A DNA stretch of 64,000 bases. It comes from Billgrantia tianxiuensis (GTDB lineage Bacteria > Pseudomonadota > Gammaproteobacteria > Pseudomonadales > Halomonadaceae). The stretch covers positions 1,736,001 through 1,800,000 of the forward strand of contig NZ_CP035042.1 in assembly GCF_009834345.1 (NCBI RefSeq), read 5' to 3'. The translations under genes were made by a program, and so were the position numbers. A model generated the notes under the pieces. That model saw nothing but the letters and a program-made list of their open reading frames with translations, had not been told where the DNA came from and searched no databases. This document shows, one piece after another, positions 7,901 through 15,969 of the stretch (within the stretch, counting starts at the first letter, position 1; every line of letters starts with the position of its first letter).

Positions 7901-8076
7901 ACCACGCTGGCGGCGGCGCCGGGGTAACGGGTATCGATGCTGACCACCGGTGGGTCGATGGAGGGATACTCCTGCAGCGACAGTCGCTGTAGCGAGAGCA
8001 GGCCGAAGGCCACGATCAGCAGTGCCAGTACCGTCGCCAGCACCGGCCGCTGGACGGAAACGTCGGACAGGCGCAT
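4960..8076 (-). CDS. RND efflux transporter, HAE-1/AcrB-like
   Basis: A 1038-residue inner-membrane proton antiporter of normal AcrB-family length. The N-terminus (MRLSDVSVQRPVLATVLALL) is the first membrane helix, followed by the QEYPSIDPP porter loop. The TM4 motif LVLAIGLIVDDAIVVLENI carries the paired Asp residues of the proton relay. Twelve helices in two halves are visible, ending with FFTLFVVPVAYDLLARR. It is translated from the same message as the adaptor upstream (1-base overlap, TGATG). No TolC-type outer membrane channel lies beside it, so a channel encoded elsewhere must complete the pump. The substrate cannot be deduced. Confidence 0.95.
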   Translation of the reverse strand: MRLSDVSVQRPVLATVLALLIVAFGLLSLQRLSLQEYPSIDPPVVSIDTRYPGAAASVVESRITQVLEDRIAGIEGIEVVTSSSEDGRSRIDIEFNLAMDIDAAANDVRDRISGAQRNLPDDADPPEVQKADSSEEVVVWLSLSGEGYSMPELTDYANRYLVDRLSVQPGVARVRVGGGRDYAMRVWIDRNALAARNLTVGDVENALRAENVELPAGSLESRERQFIVRLPRAFAAAADFQRLAIGQGSDGYLIRLGDVARVEVGSVDDRSIFRANGVPMVGLGLMMQSTANVLELSQGVQAEMERLQATLPEGMELSLNFDASVFVAGAIEQVVITLFIAMGLVVVVIFMFLGNVRTTLVPAVTVPIAIIGSFIALAVMGFSINLLTLLALVLAIGLIVDDAIVVLENINRRMHDYGETPLVAAFRGTRQIAFAVIATTLVLIAVFVPLSFLQGNVGRLFSEFALTMAAAVAISSLLALTLTPMMASKILKPSMGDSAAARAVQWLLELSQRIYRTLLEAVLKARLAVLAVFIGLIAATAWMADRLPNEYTPQEDRGNFIILVSGPEGATFDYMMDYMDEIELRLQPLVDSGELDRVVIRAPRGFGNIENFNGGFAIINMADWGTRRSAWEIMDDVRGRLADLPGVQASPVMRQGFGQRIRKPVQFVLGGGTYEQLAEWRDLMLDHIREHNPRLAGLESDYRETQPQLRVDIDYERAASLGVTVTEIGRTLEVLLGGRNVTRYVDDGEEYDVIVEGDRARQNSPRALDNIQVRSARSGELIPLASLVTLTDFAGASTLNRFNRIRSITIEANLVDGYPLGEALEYLEQTAADILPPEAQTNVAGPSRDYREASGATTFLLVLGALVVFLVLAAQFESFVHPFVIMLTVPLAMSGALLGLLLTGQSLNIYSQVGLVMLIGLAAKNGILIVEFANQLRDQGLAFRDALLEASVTRLRPILMTAVTTMAGSIPLIVSTGAGSEARMVIGTVIMAGVAAATFFTLFVVPVAYDLLARRTGSPGEVRRRLETEMAEAPADHY

Positions 8077-9215
8077 CAGGCTTCACCCTCTTCGCGGTGC
8101 GCCTCGAGAATCTCGCGAATGGAATTCTCCTCGCTGGCGATGCCCAGCAGCCGTACGCGGTCGCCTTCACGGGCGCGCTGTACGCCATGGGAGACCACCA
8201 GTTCGTTGGGCTCGAGCCCATCGATGATCTCGGCCTGGCCGGTGCGCCGCTCGCCGACACGCACCTCGCGGCGCTCCAGGCGGTTCTCGTCGGCTTCGTC
8301 GATCACCAGCACGTACTGGCGGTCGCCGCTGGGGATCAGCGCCGATTCAGGCACCACCACGGCCTGCCGCGGGCTGCGCTGCAACACGACTTCCATCAAC
8401 ATGCCCGGCCGCAGGCGCAGCTCGGGATTGTCGATCTCGGCGCGCACCGTGATGCTGCGGCTCACCGGGTCGACGCGGGAGCCGATGCTGGCCACTTCCC
8501 CTTCGAAGACCTCTTCGGGAAAGGCCACGCTGCGTGCCGACAGTTTCAGCCCGGGGGAAAGGATCGCCAGATAGACTTCCGGCACGCTGAAATCGAGCTT
8601 CATTACGTCGAGCTTGTCCAGCGTGACCAGCTCGGTGCCCGGCGTGACCAGGCTGCCCACGCTGATGTTGCGAAACCCCACCACGCCATCGAAGGGCGCG
8701 CGCAGGCGGTAGTTGGTCAGCCGCGCCTCCAGCCCCTGGATTTCCGCTTCCACCTGGCGCAGGCGGGCCTGGCTGTCTTCCACGTCGGCGCGTGGCGCCA
8801 TGTTGCGGCTTTGCAGCTGGGAGAGGCGATCCACGGCGCTACGGCGTTCGTCGCGCTGCGCCTGGGCGGCACGCAGCTGGGCGCGTTCCTCGCTGTCCTC
8901 CAGGCGGATCAGCAGTTGGCCGGCCTCCACGGCTTCACCGTCGCGAAAGTTCAACTCGGCGATGATTTCGGTCACCGTGGCCGAGAGTGTCACGCTTTCG
9001 TCGGCGCGCAGGGTGCCGAGCGCCTCCAGCGGGTCGGACCAGGGCCGGACATCGGCACGGGCGCCGATCACGGCGGTGCGCTCCTGGGCCGCCACGGGTG
9101 GGCTGGTGGCCAAGGCAAGGGTGGCAAGAGCAAGGGAGGCAACCAGGCAGATCCGACCGGCCAGCGGTGCCAGCCGCCAGGCCGGAGCAAGAAGGAAACG
9201 GCGCGATGTGTTCAT
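8076..9215 (-). CDS. RND efflux periplasmic adaptor (membrane fusion protein)
   Basis: A 379-residue HlyD/AcrA-type adaptor. It has an N-terminal signal or anchor helix (residues about 15-40, ending PPVAAQE), a lipoyl-like half (AIGARADVRPWSDPLEALGT), an alpha-hairpin (ERAQLRAAQAQRDERRSAVDRLSQ and on; only partly quoted here in short form), then RLRAPFDGVVGFRNISVGSL, the second lipoyl half typical of the family. There is no lipobox Cys, so it is anchored by its N-terminal helix or is free in the periplasm. It links the RND pump to an outer membrane channel. First gene of a two-gene operon; no local regulator gene was found. Confidence 0.92.
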   Translation of the reverse strand: MNTSRRFLLAPAWRLAPLAGRICLVASLALATLALATSPPVAAQERTAVIGARADVRPWSDPLEALGTLRADESVTLSATVTEIIAELNFRDGEAVEAGQLLIRLEDSEERAQLRAAQAQRDERRSAVDRLSQLQSRNMAPRADVEDSQARLRQVEAEIQGLEARLTNYRLRAPFDGVVGFRNISVGSLVTPGTELVTLDKLDVMKLDFSVPEVYLAILSPGLKLSARSVAFPEEVFEGEVASIGSRVDPVSRSITVRAEIDNPELRLRPGMLMEVVLQRSPRQAVVVPESALIPSGDRQYVLVIDEADENRLERREVRVGERRTGQAEIIDGLEPNELVVSHGVQRAREGDRVRLLGIASEENSIREILEAHREEGEA

Positions 9216-9570
9216 GGGGGCTCTTGTCGTGGTTTTCGGGTCGCGACGGATGCCAACTCCTTTGGCGTTCTAGGAAGCAGAGTCTTCCTTTCCTTAACAG
9301 GCTACTCATGTTGGCGCCTGCCAATGTGACAACAAATTCGCAATATCCTATCTACTTCGTGGCTTTGATTGTACAGCTTTTGCATAGCTTTTTCTTCCTG
9401 TGCCGTGTCGCGCACTCACTCCCGCACTGCAAGATCCTCCTAATGCCCTGCAAGATTCTCCAAGCGTAACTGAAATGTAAAGACGATGCTGAGTCTCGTG
9501 AGCCGGGGCAAAAGCGCCGGACTCCGACAACAGCAAGCTTGGATAAGAAACCTGAAATGGGAGAAAGACC
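9216..9570. other. Divergent intergenic region between efflux operon and tad locus
   Basis: About 355 bases holding the promoters of two divergent operons. The perfect palindrome TTGGC-GCCT-GCCAA at 9311-9324 is a candidate operator, 96 bases before the adaptor gene. TTGGCGCC recurs after the pilin gene near 9786. An A/T-rich stretch (9330-9400) precedes the pilin gene. No gene is seen. Confidence 0.5.
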
Positions 9571-9759
9571 ATGAGCAAGCTGATGCAGGGTATCGTGCGC
9601 TTCTGGCGCGAAGAAGAGGGCACCGAGGTGGTGGAATGGGCTCTCGTTGGGGGGCTGATTGTTGCCGTTGGGGCGGCTGTTTTCGTCACTATCGGAGAAG
9701 AGGCTGAGACACAGCTTAATAAGATCGTTTCCCTGCTACAGGGAGAGAGTGACGGCTGA
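9571..9759 (+). CDS. flp: Flp/Fap-type IVb major pilin
   Basis: A 62-residue prepilin. A short basic leader (MSKLMQGIVRFWREEEG) ends in the Gly before the prepilin peptidase cut; the mature protein would begin TEVVEWALVGG with Glu at position 5, needed for pilin assembly, then one hydrophobic helix (LIVAVGAAVFVTIG). The usual Flp 'AIEYALIA' box is here EVVEWALVG. GGGAGAAAGACC precedes the ATG. First gene of the tad locus. A hairpin follows it, which would let pilin mRNA exceed that of the machinery genes. Confidence 0.9.
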   Translation: MSKLMQGIVRFWREEEGTEVVEWALVGGLIVAVGAAVFVTIGEEAETQLNKIVSLLQGESDG

Positions 9760-9768
9760 GCCAAAATT

Positions 9769-9797
9769 GGCGCTGATAAGGAGATTGGCGCCTAATT
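9769..9797 (+). terminator. Possible attenuator after the pilin gene
   Basis: GGCGC (9769-9773) can pair with GCGCC (9788-9792), followed by TAATTTTTT. The stem is short, so this would be a partial terminator between flp and the peptidase gene. Confidence 0.35.
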
Positions 9798-9836
9798 TTT
9801 TAAGAATGTTTCAATGGTGAGATTAAGAGGTCTGAT

Positions 9837-10364
9837 ATGATTGAACTTGGAGTTGCTCCTCTAGTGATTATCGCGGTCATTAGAGATGTCCAATCTCACC
9901 GAATCCCCAATATTCTCATTCTGGCCGGGGCCGCTGTGGGATTTCTGCTGCAGGGGTGGGCAGCGGGAGCCGGCGGTGTCCTGGCCGCCACCTATGGCTT
10001 GCTGGTCGGTTTGGCCATCCTGTTGCCGGGGTATCTGATGGGTTTTACCGGCGCCGGTGATGCCAAGCTGATGGCGGCAGTAGGAACCTTTCTCGGCCCT
10101 ATTGGCGTTCTACAAGCGGCACTGATCAGTATCTTTATTGGCGGCCTTATCGCCATGGGTTTTGCTTTCAGTGCACTCATTTTCCGTCGGTCGGCTACTC
10201 CATGGGGGCGCTATTCCTTGATGTTGCGTGCCCTGGTGATCACCGGTCGCCCGCTCTATATCCCGCCAGAAGAGGGCGAGGTAATGGGCAAGAAATTCCC
10301 CTTTGCCGTTTCCATTGCGTTGGGAAGCACAGCCTGGATCGTATGGCAGTGGCCGCTGGCATAG
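9837..10364 (+). CDS. tadV: Prepilin peptidase, A24 family (TadV/CpaA)
   Basis: A 175-residue multi-pass membrane aspartic protease. The two catalytic Asp motifs are visible: RDVQSHRIPN near residue 18 and GAGDAKLMAAVG near residue 77. It lacks the N-methylase domain of PilD and so has the short TadV/CpaA form. It cuts the leader of the Flp pilin and of the TadE/TadG pseudopilins. Second gene of the tad locus. Confidence 0.9.
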   Translation: MIELGVAPLVIIAVIRDVQSHRIPNILILAGAAVGFLLQGWAAGAGGVLAATYGLLVGLAILLPGYLMGFTGAGDAKLMAAVGTFLGPIGVLQAALISIFIGGLIAMGFAFSALIFRRSATPWGRYSLMLRALVITGRPLYIPPEEGEVMGKKFPFAVSIALGSTAWIVWQWPLA

Positions 10365-10415
10365 CGACCGGCATAGGTCGGGAAAAGGCAGAACCTCATT
10401 CTAGGAGGTGGTGGC

Positions 10416-11808
10416 ATGGATACGAAAATTAACAGTGAAGGTGTGAGCGATCCCGAACTACTGGCCTTGCCGGATGCTACCAACGCCGCTGCCTTGCCGC
10501 CACGCCCGCCAGCATCGAGGAGACCGGGCTCTCGCCGCTCTACCTGATGGACCTGCTCTCCAAGCAGCTGCTCGAGCAGGGCGTACTCGACCTGCACCAG
10601 CTCAGCCGTGGCACGGCCCTGGCCGGTAGCGTGGTGGAGGCGCTGTGCCATACGCTGCGCCGGGAAGGGAGAGTCGAGGTGCGCGGCCAGGGCGAGAGCG
10701 GTGCGCTGCGCTTCGGCCTGACCGAGCTGGGCCGCGCCGCCGCGATGGAGGCCCTGGCCCGCGACGGTTATGCCGGGCCCGCGCCGGTGCCGCTGGAGGC
10801 CTATACCGCCCGGGTGCGCGCCCAGGCCTTGAGCGACGTGGGCATCTCCCGCAACGAGGTGCGGGCGGCCTTCGCCGATACCGTGATCGAACCGGCTCTG
10901 CTCGACCAGCTCGGCCCCGGGCTGCACTCCGGCAGGGCGATGTTCATCCACGGCGAACCGGGCACCGGCAAGAGCTATATCGCACGCCGCCTGGTACGCC
11001 TGCTGCCCGGCGAGGTGCTGGTGCCCCACGCCATCCTGGCGGGGGCAAGGCGGTGCGCTGTTTCGATCCCGCGGTGCACAGCCCGCTGGCGCCGCTCGGC
11101 GTGCAGGAGAGTGCCGGTGCGGCGCTGCTGCTGGCCGAGGGCCACGACCCGCGCTTCGTGCGCTGCCGGCGGCCCTGCGTGGTGACCGGCGGCGAGTTGA
11201 CCATGGAGCGGCTGGAGGTCCAGTACGACCATGCGACCCACATTCATCAGGCGCCGGTTCAACTGCTGGCCAACAACGGCATGCTGGTGATCGACGACCT
11301 GGGGCGCCAGCGCATGGCGCCCATGGAGCTGTTCAATCGCTGGATCGTGCCGCTGGAGGAGCGTCGCGACTTCCTGGCGCTGGCCAACGGCTACCACTTC
11401 AGCGTGCCCTTCGATGTGGCGCTGGTGTTCTCCACCAACCTGGACCCGTTGTCGCTGGCCGATGCCGCCTTCCTGCGCCGCATCGGCTACAAGATCCGCT
11501 TTGCAGCGCTGAGCCGCGATGCCTACCGGGAGATCTGGGCCCGGCAGTGCCGGGAGAGCGGTATCGACTTCGATCCGGCGCTGGTCGATTTCGTGATCTA
11601 CGAGCTTCATGCCCGCCTCGGTGTGCCGCTGCTGGCCTGCCATCCACGCGACCTGCTGGGGCTGGCCGGGGACCACCTGCGCTACTGGGGCGACGAATCC
11701 CTCGATTGCGAGGTACTCGCCTGGGCCTGGCAGACCTACTTCGGAGACTTCTCGAGCGATGACCGCGCAGGCGGTGACGCCGATATGAGCGGGAGGAACG
11801 CGTCATGA
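10416..11808 (+). pseudogene. Winged-helix/AAA+ ATPase of the tad locus, broken by two 1-base deletions
   Basis: Read as given, the gene falls in three frames. Adding one base near 10496-10505 (a C run) and one G in 11041-11045 restores 464 residues. The N-terminal part (about 30-130) looks like a small winged-helix region (LYLMDLLSKQLLEQGVLDL, then a 'LTELGRAAAMEAL' helix). The ATPase has Walker A GEPGTGKS, Walker B MLVIDDLG and a sensor-like VFSTNLDP. Its stop overlaps the cpaB start (ATGA), so it is translated within the tad operon. It is not one of the classical tad/rcp genes and differs from TadA; a regulatory or assembly role is only inferred from position. The indels look like sequencing errors. 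Confidence 0.75.
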
Positions 11809-12626
11809 AGAAGAAAGGCATTGTCACGATGTTCAGCGTCTCGTTGCTGATGGCCGGCGGTGCGGCGCTGATCGGCATGGGCTGGATGCAGGAACAGAAC
11901 CAGGAGCGCGATGCCCTGAGCGAAGCCGGCCAGGTGGTAGTGGCGGCGCTGCAGATCCCCTTCGGCACCACGGTGCAGGCCAGCGACCTCAGGGTCCTGC
12001 GGCTGCCGCCGGAGTCGGTGCCGCCGGGGAGCTTCAACGACATCGAGCATGTGGTGGGGCGAGTCAGCAACCAGGTGATCTATGCCGGCGAGATTCTCCA
12101 CGAAGGGCGCGTGGCTGAGCACCTGGGAGGCAGCGCCCTGGCGGCGCTGCTCGATCCGGGCAAGCGGGCGATGAGCGTGCGGGTCGACGACGTGGTCGGC
12201 GTGGCCGGGTTCCTGCTACCGGGCAACCGGGTCGACGTGGTCTCCACCCGCAGCAACGGCAGCCGCAACAGCGTGGAGTCGAAGACCGTGCTGCAGAACC
12301 TCAAGGTGCTGGCGGTGGACCAGATCGCCTCCCAGGAGCGCGACGGCCCGGTGATCGTACGGGCGGTGACCCTCGAGGTGGACCCCACCCAGGCGGAAAC
12401 CCTGGTCAGGGCCACCCAGGAGGGCAAGGTGCAACTGACCCTGCGCAATCCGCTGGACCAGGAGGAGAAACCCGACCTGCTGGTGGCCCAGCGCGAAGTG
12501 CTCAACATCGAGCCGCCGCGCGAGCGCGTTGCAGCGCCGTCGCGGGCGGCCCCCACAGTCCAGGCGTCGCGCCAGGTGATGGTGATTCGTGGCACCGAGT
12601 CCAGCACCGTGAGCGTGCGCAACTGA
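11805..12626 (+). CDS. cpaB: Flp pilus assembly protein CpaB/RcpC
   Basis: A 273-residue protein with an N-terminal membrane helix (VSLLMAGGAALIGMGW) and then a SAF-type domain, QVVVAALQIPFGTTVQASDL, typical of CpaB/RcpC. A second conserved segment is LDPGKRAMSVRVDDVVGVAGFLLPGNRVDVV (given here as LDPGKRAMSVRVDD and LLPGNRVDVV). RcpC works in the periplasm beside the secretin. Overlaps the upstream ATPase stop by 4 bases. Confidence 0.9.
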   Translation: MKKKGIVTMFSVSLLMAGGAALIGMGWMQEQNQERDALSEAGQVVVAALQIPFGTTVQASDLRVLRLPPESVPPGSFNDIEHVVGRVSNQVIYAGEILHEGRVAEHLGGSALAALLDPGKRAMSVRVDDVVGVAGFLLPGNRVDVVSTRSNGSRNSVESKTVLQNLKVLAVDQIASQERDGPVIVRAVTLEVDPTQAETLVRATQEGKVQLTLRNPLDQEEKPDLLVAQREVLNIEPPRERVAAPSRAAPTVQASRQVMVIRGTESSTVSVRN

Positions 12627-12699
12627 ACGCAAGGGCCACAAGAATCCAGGCTGGCGCCGAGGCGGCCGAGCCGACAAGAACAGGCAGGGGAGAAGCGTC

Positions 12700-14330
12700 A
12701 TGAGCATGCAAGAGCAGGGGTATGAAAGAGGGGAGTATCGGGGAACGGCGCATAAGGGAATGGCGCATAAGGGAACGGCGTGGCAGAGCGACACCTGGAA
12801 GGGGTGGGTGCTGGCAGGAGTGATGGCACTGGCGCTGGGCTGGGCGAGCGGGGGGCAAGCCCAGGAGAGCACGCGCAGTATCGCCATGCCGGTGGAGGGG
12901 CGTGCGGTTTCGGTAGCGGTGGAGCTGAACAAGGCCCAGGTGCTGCAGTTTCCGCGCGCGGTGAGAGTGGTCTCGGTGGGCAACCCCGACATTGCCGACC
13001 TGGTGGTGATGGGTTCGCGCCAGCTCTACGTGCTGGGCAAGTCCACCGGGACCACCAACGTGGTGCTGTGGGATCAATCGGAAAACGTCCAGGGCACCCT
13101 CAACGTGACCGTGACCCACGATCTCGAAGCGCTGAAGAGCCACCTGCACGTGCTGCTGCCGGACGAGAACATCCAGGTGCGCTCGGCCCAGGACAGTATA
13201 GTGCTCAGCGGCGAGGTCTCCAGCGCCGAGCGGCTCGATACCGCGCTGCGGCTGGCCACCCGCTTCGCCGGCGGTGGCGAGAACGCGGTGCTCAACCTGA
13301 TGCAGGTGGGTGGGGCCAACCAGGTGATGCTGGACGTCAAGGTGGCGGAGGTCTCTCGCTCGCTGGTCAAGCGGCTTGAAGCCAACTTCGACGTCTTCAA
13401 CGTCGGTTCGTCGGCGTTCCGTGCTGGTGCTGTCACTGGGGAGCGACCTTCCCCGATGCAGTATTCGAGGGGGTTGGAGGTGGCAGCAGGCTGCCTATCT
13501 TCAACGATGGTACTCCCATCGGCCCAGTCGTCAGAGAGTTCGCGCCCACCACACCCAGTATCGAGGACACCGGCATCTTCGCCAGCTACCAGCGCGGCGA
13601 CTACCTACTCAATCTGGTGCTGGACGTGGCCAGCCGCGAGGGGGTGGCCAAGATCCTCGCCGAGCCCAACCTCACCACCCTGACCGGGCAGCAGGCCCGG
13701 TTCCTGGCCGGCGGCGAGTTTCCCATTCCGGTGCCCCAGGGCAATGGCCAGGTGGCCATCGAGCACAAGGAGTTCGGCGTTGGCCTGAGCTTCCTGCCGG
13801 TGGTGCTGGACTCCGGCTCGATCAATCTCCAGGTCGACGTGTCGGTTTCCGACCTGGTGCCGGCCAACAGCCTGCGGGTCGGGGTGGGCGACCAGGTGTC
13901 CGCTCAGTTCTTCGTTCCCGCACTGGTCAAGCGCAGCGCCAGTTCCAGCCTGGAGCTGGCCTCGGGGCAGACCATCGCCATCGCCGGCATGCTCAACGAG
14001 AGCCTGCGCGAGAACGTTTCCAAGTTTCCCGGGCTCGGCGATCTGCCGGTGCTGGGGGCGCTGTTCCGCAGCCAGGAGTTCATCAAGGAGCAGACCGAAC
14101 TGGTGATCTTCGTCACGCCGCGGCTGGCGCGCTCCTTCGCGCCGGAGCAGGTGCGGCTGCCCACCGGGTCGTTCGTGGCGCCCAGTGATCTGGAGTTCTA
14201 CCTACTCGGCCGCTTCCAGGCCCGAGACAGCGACGGCGGCTCTCGGCCTCGCCCCAGCAGCCTGGACCTGGAACTGATGTCGAGCCGCCGTGCGGGCGGC
14301 ACCGAGGGCCGCTTCGGCCATGACCTGTGA
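12700..14330 (+). pseudogene. cpaC: Tad secretin CpaC/RcpA, broken by one 1-base deletion
   Basis: The first frame runs to about 13440 and the second from there to 14330. Adding one G in the GGGG run at 13438-13441 gives a continuous 543-residue secretin. The N-terminal half has a BON/N0-like region (NKAQVLQFPRAVRVVSVGNP, GKSTGTTNVVLWD); the C-terminal half has the secretin core (AKILAEPNLTTLTGQQARFL, GGEFPIPVPQ) and the end motif LPVLGALFRSQEFI. It forms the outer-membrane pore for the Flp pilus. An unusual 35-residue segment with a short tandem repeat precedes the signal peptide (GWVLAGVMALALGWASGGQAQ). The break is most likely an indel error. Confidence 0.85.
12742..12781 (+). repeat. 15-base tandem repeat in the secretin N-terminus
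   Basis: GGAACGGCGCATAAG (12742-12756), GGAATGGCGCATAAG (12757-12771) and a partial third copy GGAACGGCG (12772-12780). It encodes GTAHKGMAHKGTA before the signal sequence. The true start may be downstream, for example the ATG at 12823. Confidence 0.75.
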
Positions 14331-14358
14331 ACCGAACATCGCGACGGAGGTGTCCATC

Positions 14359-14661
14359 ATGTCCGCACTAGACCATTTCGCCAGCCAGTCCCTTTACCGC
14401 CAGCTGCGCTCGTTCGCCCGTGGCATCCAACTGCTACCGCTCGCCATCGCCGTGGGGCTGGCCGGCTGTGCGGCCCAGCCCGGCGCCGACCTGCCGCCCT
14501 TCGGCGAGACGGTGCAGCACACCAAGCGGCTGCAGACCTACGAGCCCGGCGACGACGCCCCGGCATTGGGAGGCGCCAAGGCGGCCGAGGCGATGCGCGG
14601 TTATCGCAGCGGCACATCGGGGCAGCAGTCGCTGCCCATGAGTTCCAGCTCGCTGCCCTGA
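14359..14661 (+). CDS. Small tad-locus lipoprotein
   Basis: A 100-residue protein. I start at 14359, preceded by CGACGGAGGTG. A hydrophobic stretch (GIQLLPLAIAVGLAGCAAQ) ends in the lipobox LAGC, so it is a predicted lipoprotein with a short, Ser/Gly-rich mature part. It sits between the secretin and tadZ, where other tad loci encode a secretin partner (RcpB/CpaD). No sequence match to those is evident; the role is inferred from position only. Confidence 0.7.
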   Translation: MSALDHFASQSLYRQLRSFARGIQLLPLAIAVGLAGCAAQPGADLPPFGETVQHTKRLQTYEPGDDAPALGGAKAAEAMRGYRSGTSGQQSLPMSSSSLP

Positions 14662-14759
14662 GCGTTGCCGCAACCAGGCACGCAAGACGGGAACGGAACA
14701 CCGGTGCCGGTGGCGTGACCGCCGGCTAACTGAAGGCTGACGACCAACGGGTATTCGCC

Positions 14760-15947
14760 ATGCTGACACGGCTCGAGATACGGCTGGTGGGACGCTCCAG
14801 GGCGGACATGGAGGCGCTGGAGGCGTTGCTGCGCAGCCAGGGCGGTATCGAGGTCACGCTGCGGCAGTTGATCAATGGCAGCGTCGATCCGCTGGAAGGC
14901 GTCGAGACGCTGCCCGATGCCCTGGTGCTGATGGTGGGGGAGTGCTGGGAAGCGGAGCTGATGGCGCTGTGCGAGCGTCCCGTCGGTGAGCGGCCGCCGC
15001 TGCTGGTGGTAGGCCCCAAGGGTAACGTTGAGCTGATTCGCCTGGCCATGCGGGCCGGCGCCCGGGACTACTTCTCACCGCCCATCGACGATGGTGAGAT
15101 CGGCCGCTTCCTGCGCGAGATCGTTCGCGACCGGCGCGAGGAGCAGGCGCGCCCGGGGGCGAGCCTGACCGCGGTGATCAATGCCAAGGGCGGTTCCGGG
15201 GCCAGCCTGGTGGCGGCCAACCTGGCCCACCGGCTGGCGGTGGAGGGCAAGGAGTGCGCGCTGGTCGACCTGGATGTGCAGTTCGGTTCGCTGCCGCTCT
15301 ACTTCAACCTGACGCCCGACCACGGTTTGGTGCAGGCGCTAGACGCCGCCGACAGCCTCGACAGCCTGGCCATGTCGGCCTATGTCCAGCCGCACGAGAG
15401 CGGCCTGGGCCTGCTGGCTTCTTCGCCGGAAGACCGCGTCATTCTCTCCGAGGTGCCGGAGATCCGCGTCGAGCAGCTGCTGCACGTGCTGGGCCTGGAC
15501 CATGAGGAAGTAGTGGTCGACCTGCCGCGGTGGATCAACGGCGCCACCGCCTGCGTGCTCGAGCGCGCCGACCGCGTGCTGATGGTCATGCAGCAGAGCG
15601 TGGCGCACCTGCACGACGCCCAGCGCTTGCGCGACATCCTGGTGCATGAACTCGGGATGCCGCCCTCGCGCCTGGCCGTGGTGGTCAATCGCTACGACAA
15701 GCGCAACGACGTATCGCTGGGCGCCATCGTCGATGCGCTGCCGGGGCTGCCGATTCACACCCTGCCTAACGACTACCGCCATGCCAGCCAGAGCATCAAC
15801 GTCGGCAGCCCGCTGATCGACCTGGCGCGCAAGGCACCGCTGACCCGCGCGCTCAAGGCGCTGGCAATTTCGCTGGCGACGCCGCGCGAGCCGCCGGTTC
15901 CCGCGCGCCGCTGGTCTCTGCGGCTGTGGAATCGTACCCAACATTGA
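14760..15947 (+). CDS. tadZ: Pilus assembly ATPase-like protein TadZ/CpaE
   Basis: A 395-residue protein with an N-terminal receiver-like domain (about 1-125) and a C-terminal ParA/MinD-type domain. The P-loop reads NAKGGSGASLVAANLA: the signature Lys is kept, but the GK(T/S) lysine is replaced by Ala, an atypical Walker A known from some TadZ proteins. Later segments VDLDVQFGSLPLYFN and VVVDLPRW are MinD-like. TadZ marks the pole and recruits the Tad machine. The altered loop suggests nucleotide binding without normal hydrolysis. Confidence 0.88.
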   Translation: MLTRLEIRLVGRSRADMEALEALLRSQGGIEVTLRQLINGSVDPLEGVETLPDALVLMVGECWEAELMALCERPVGERPPLLVVGPKGNVELIRLAMRAGARDYFSPPIDDGEIGRFLREIVRDRREEQARPGASLTAVINAKGGSGASLVAANLAHRLAVEGKECALVDLDVQFGSLPLYFNLTPDHGLVQALDAADSLDSLAMSAYVQPHESGLGLLASSPEDRVILSEVPEIRVEQLLHVLGLDHEEVVVDLPRWINGATACVLERADRVLMVMQQSVAHLHDAQRLRDILVHELGMPPSRLAVVVNRYDKRNDVSLGAIVDALPGLPIHTLPNDYRHASQSINVGSPLIDLARKAPLTRALKALAISLATPREPPVPARRWSLRLWNRTQH

Positions 15948-15969
15948 CCCTTGCTGACCGGAGGCGGCC

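Noticed and set aside
6551..8260. Long antisense and alternate frames within the RND operon (also 7950-9329)
   Set aside because: Typical long shadow frames in high-GC coding DNA; their sequences are Arg/Gly/His-rich without domain features.
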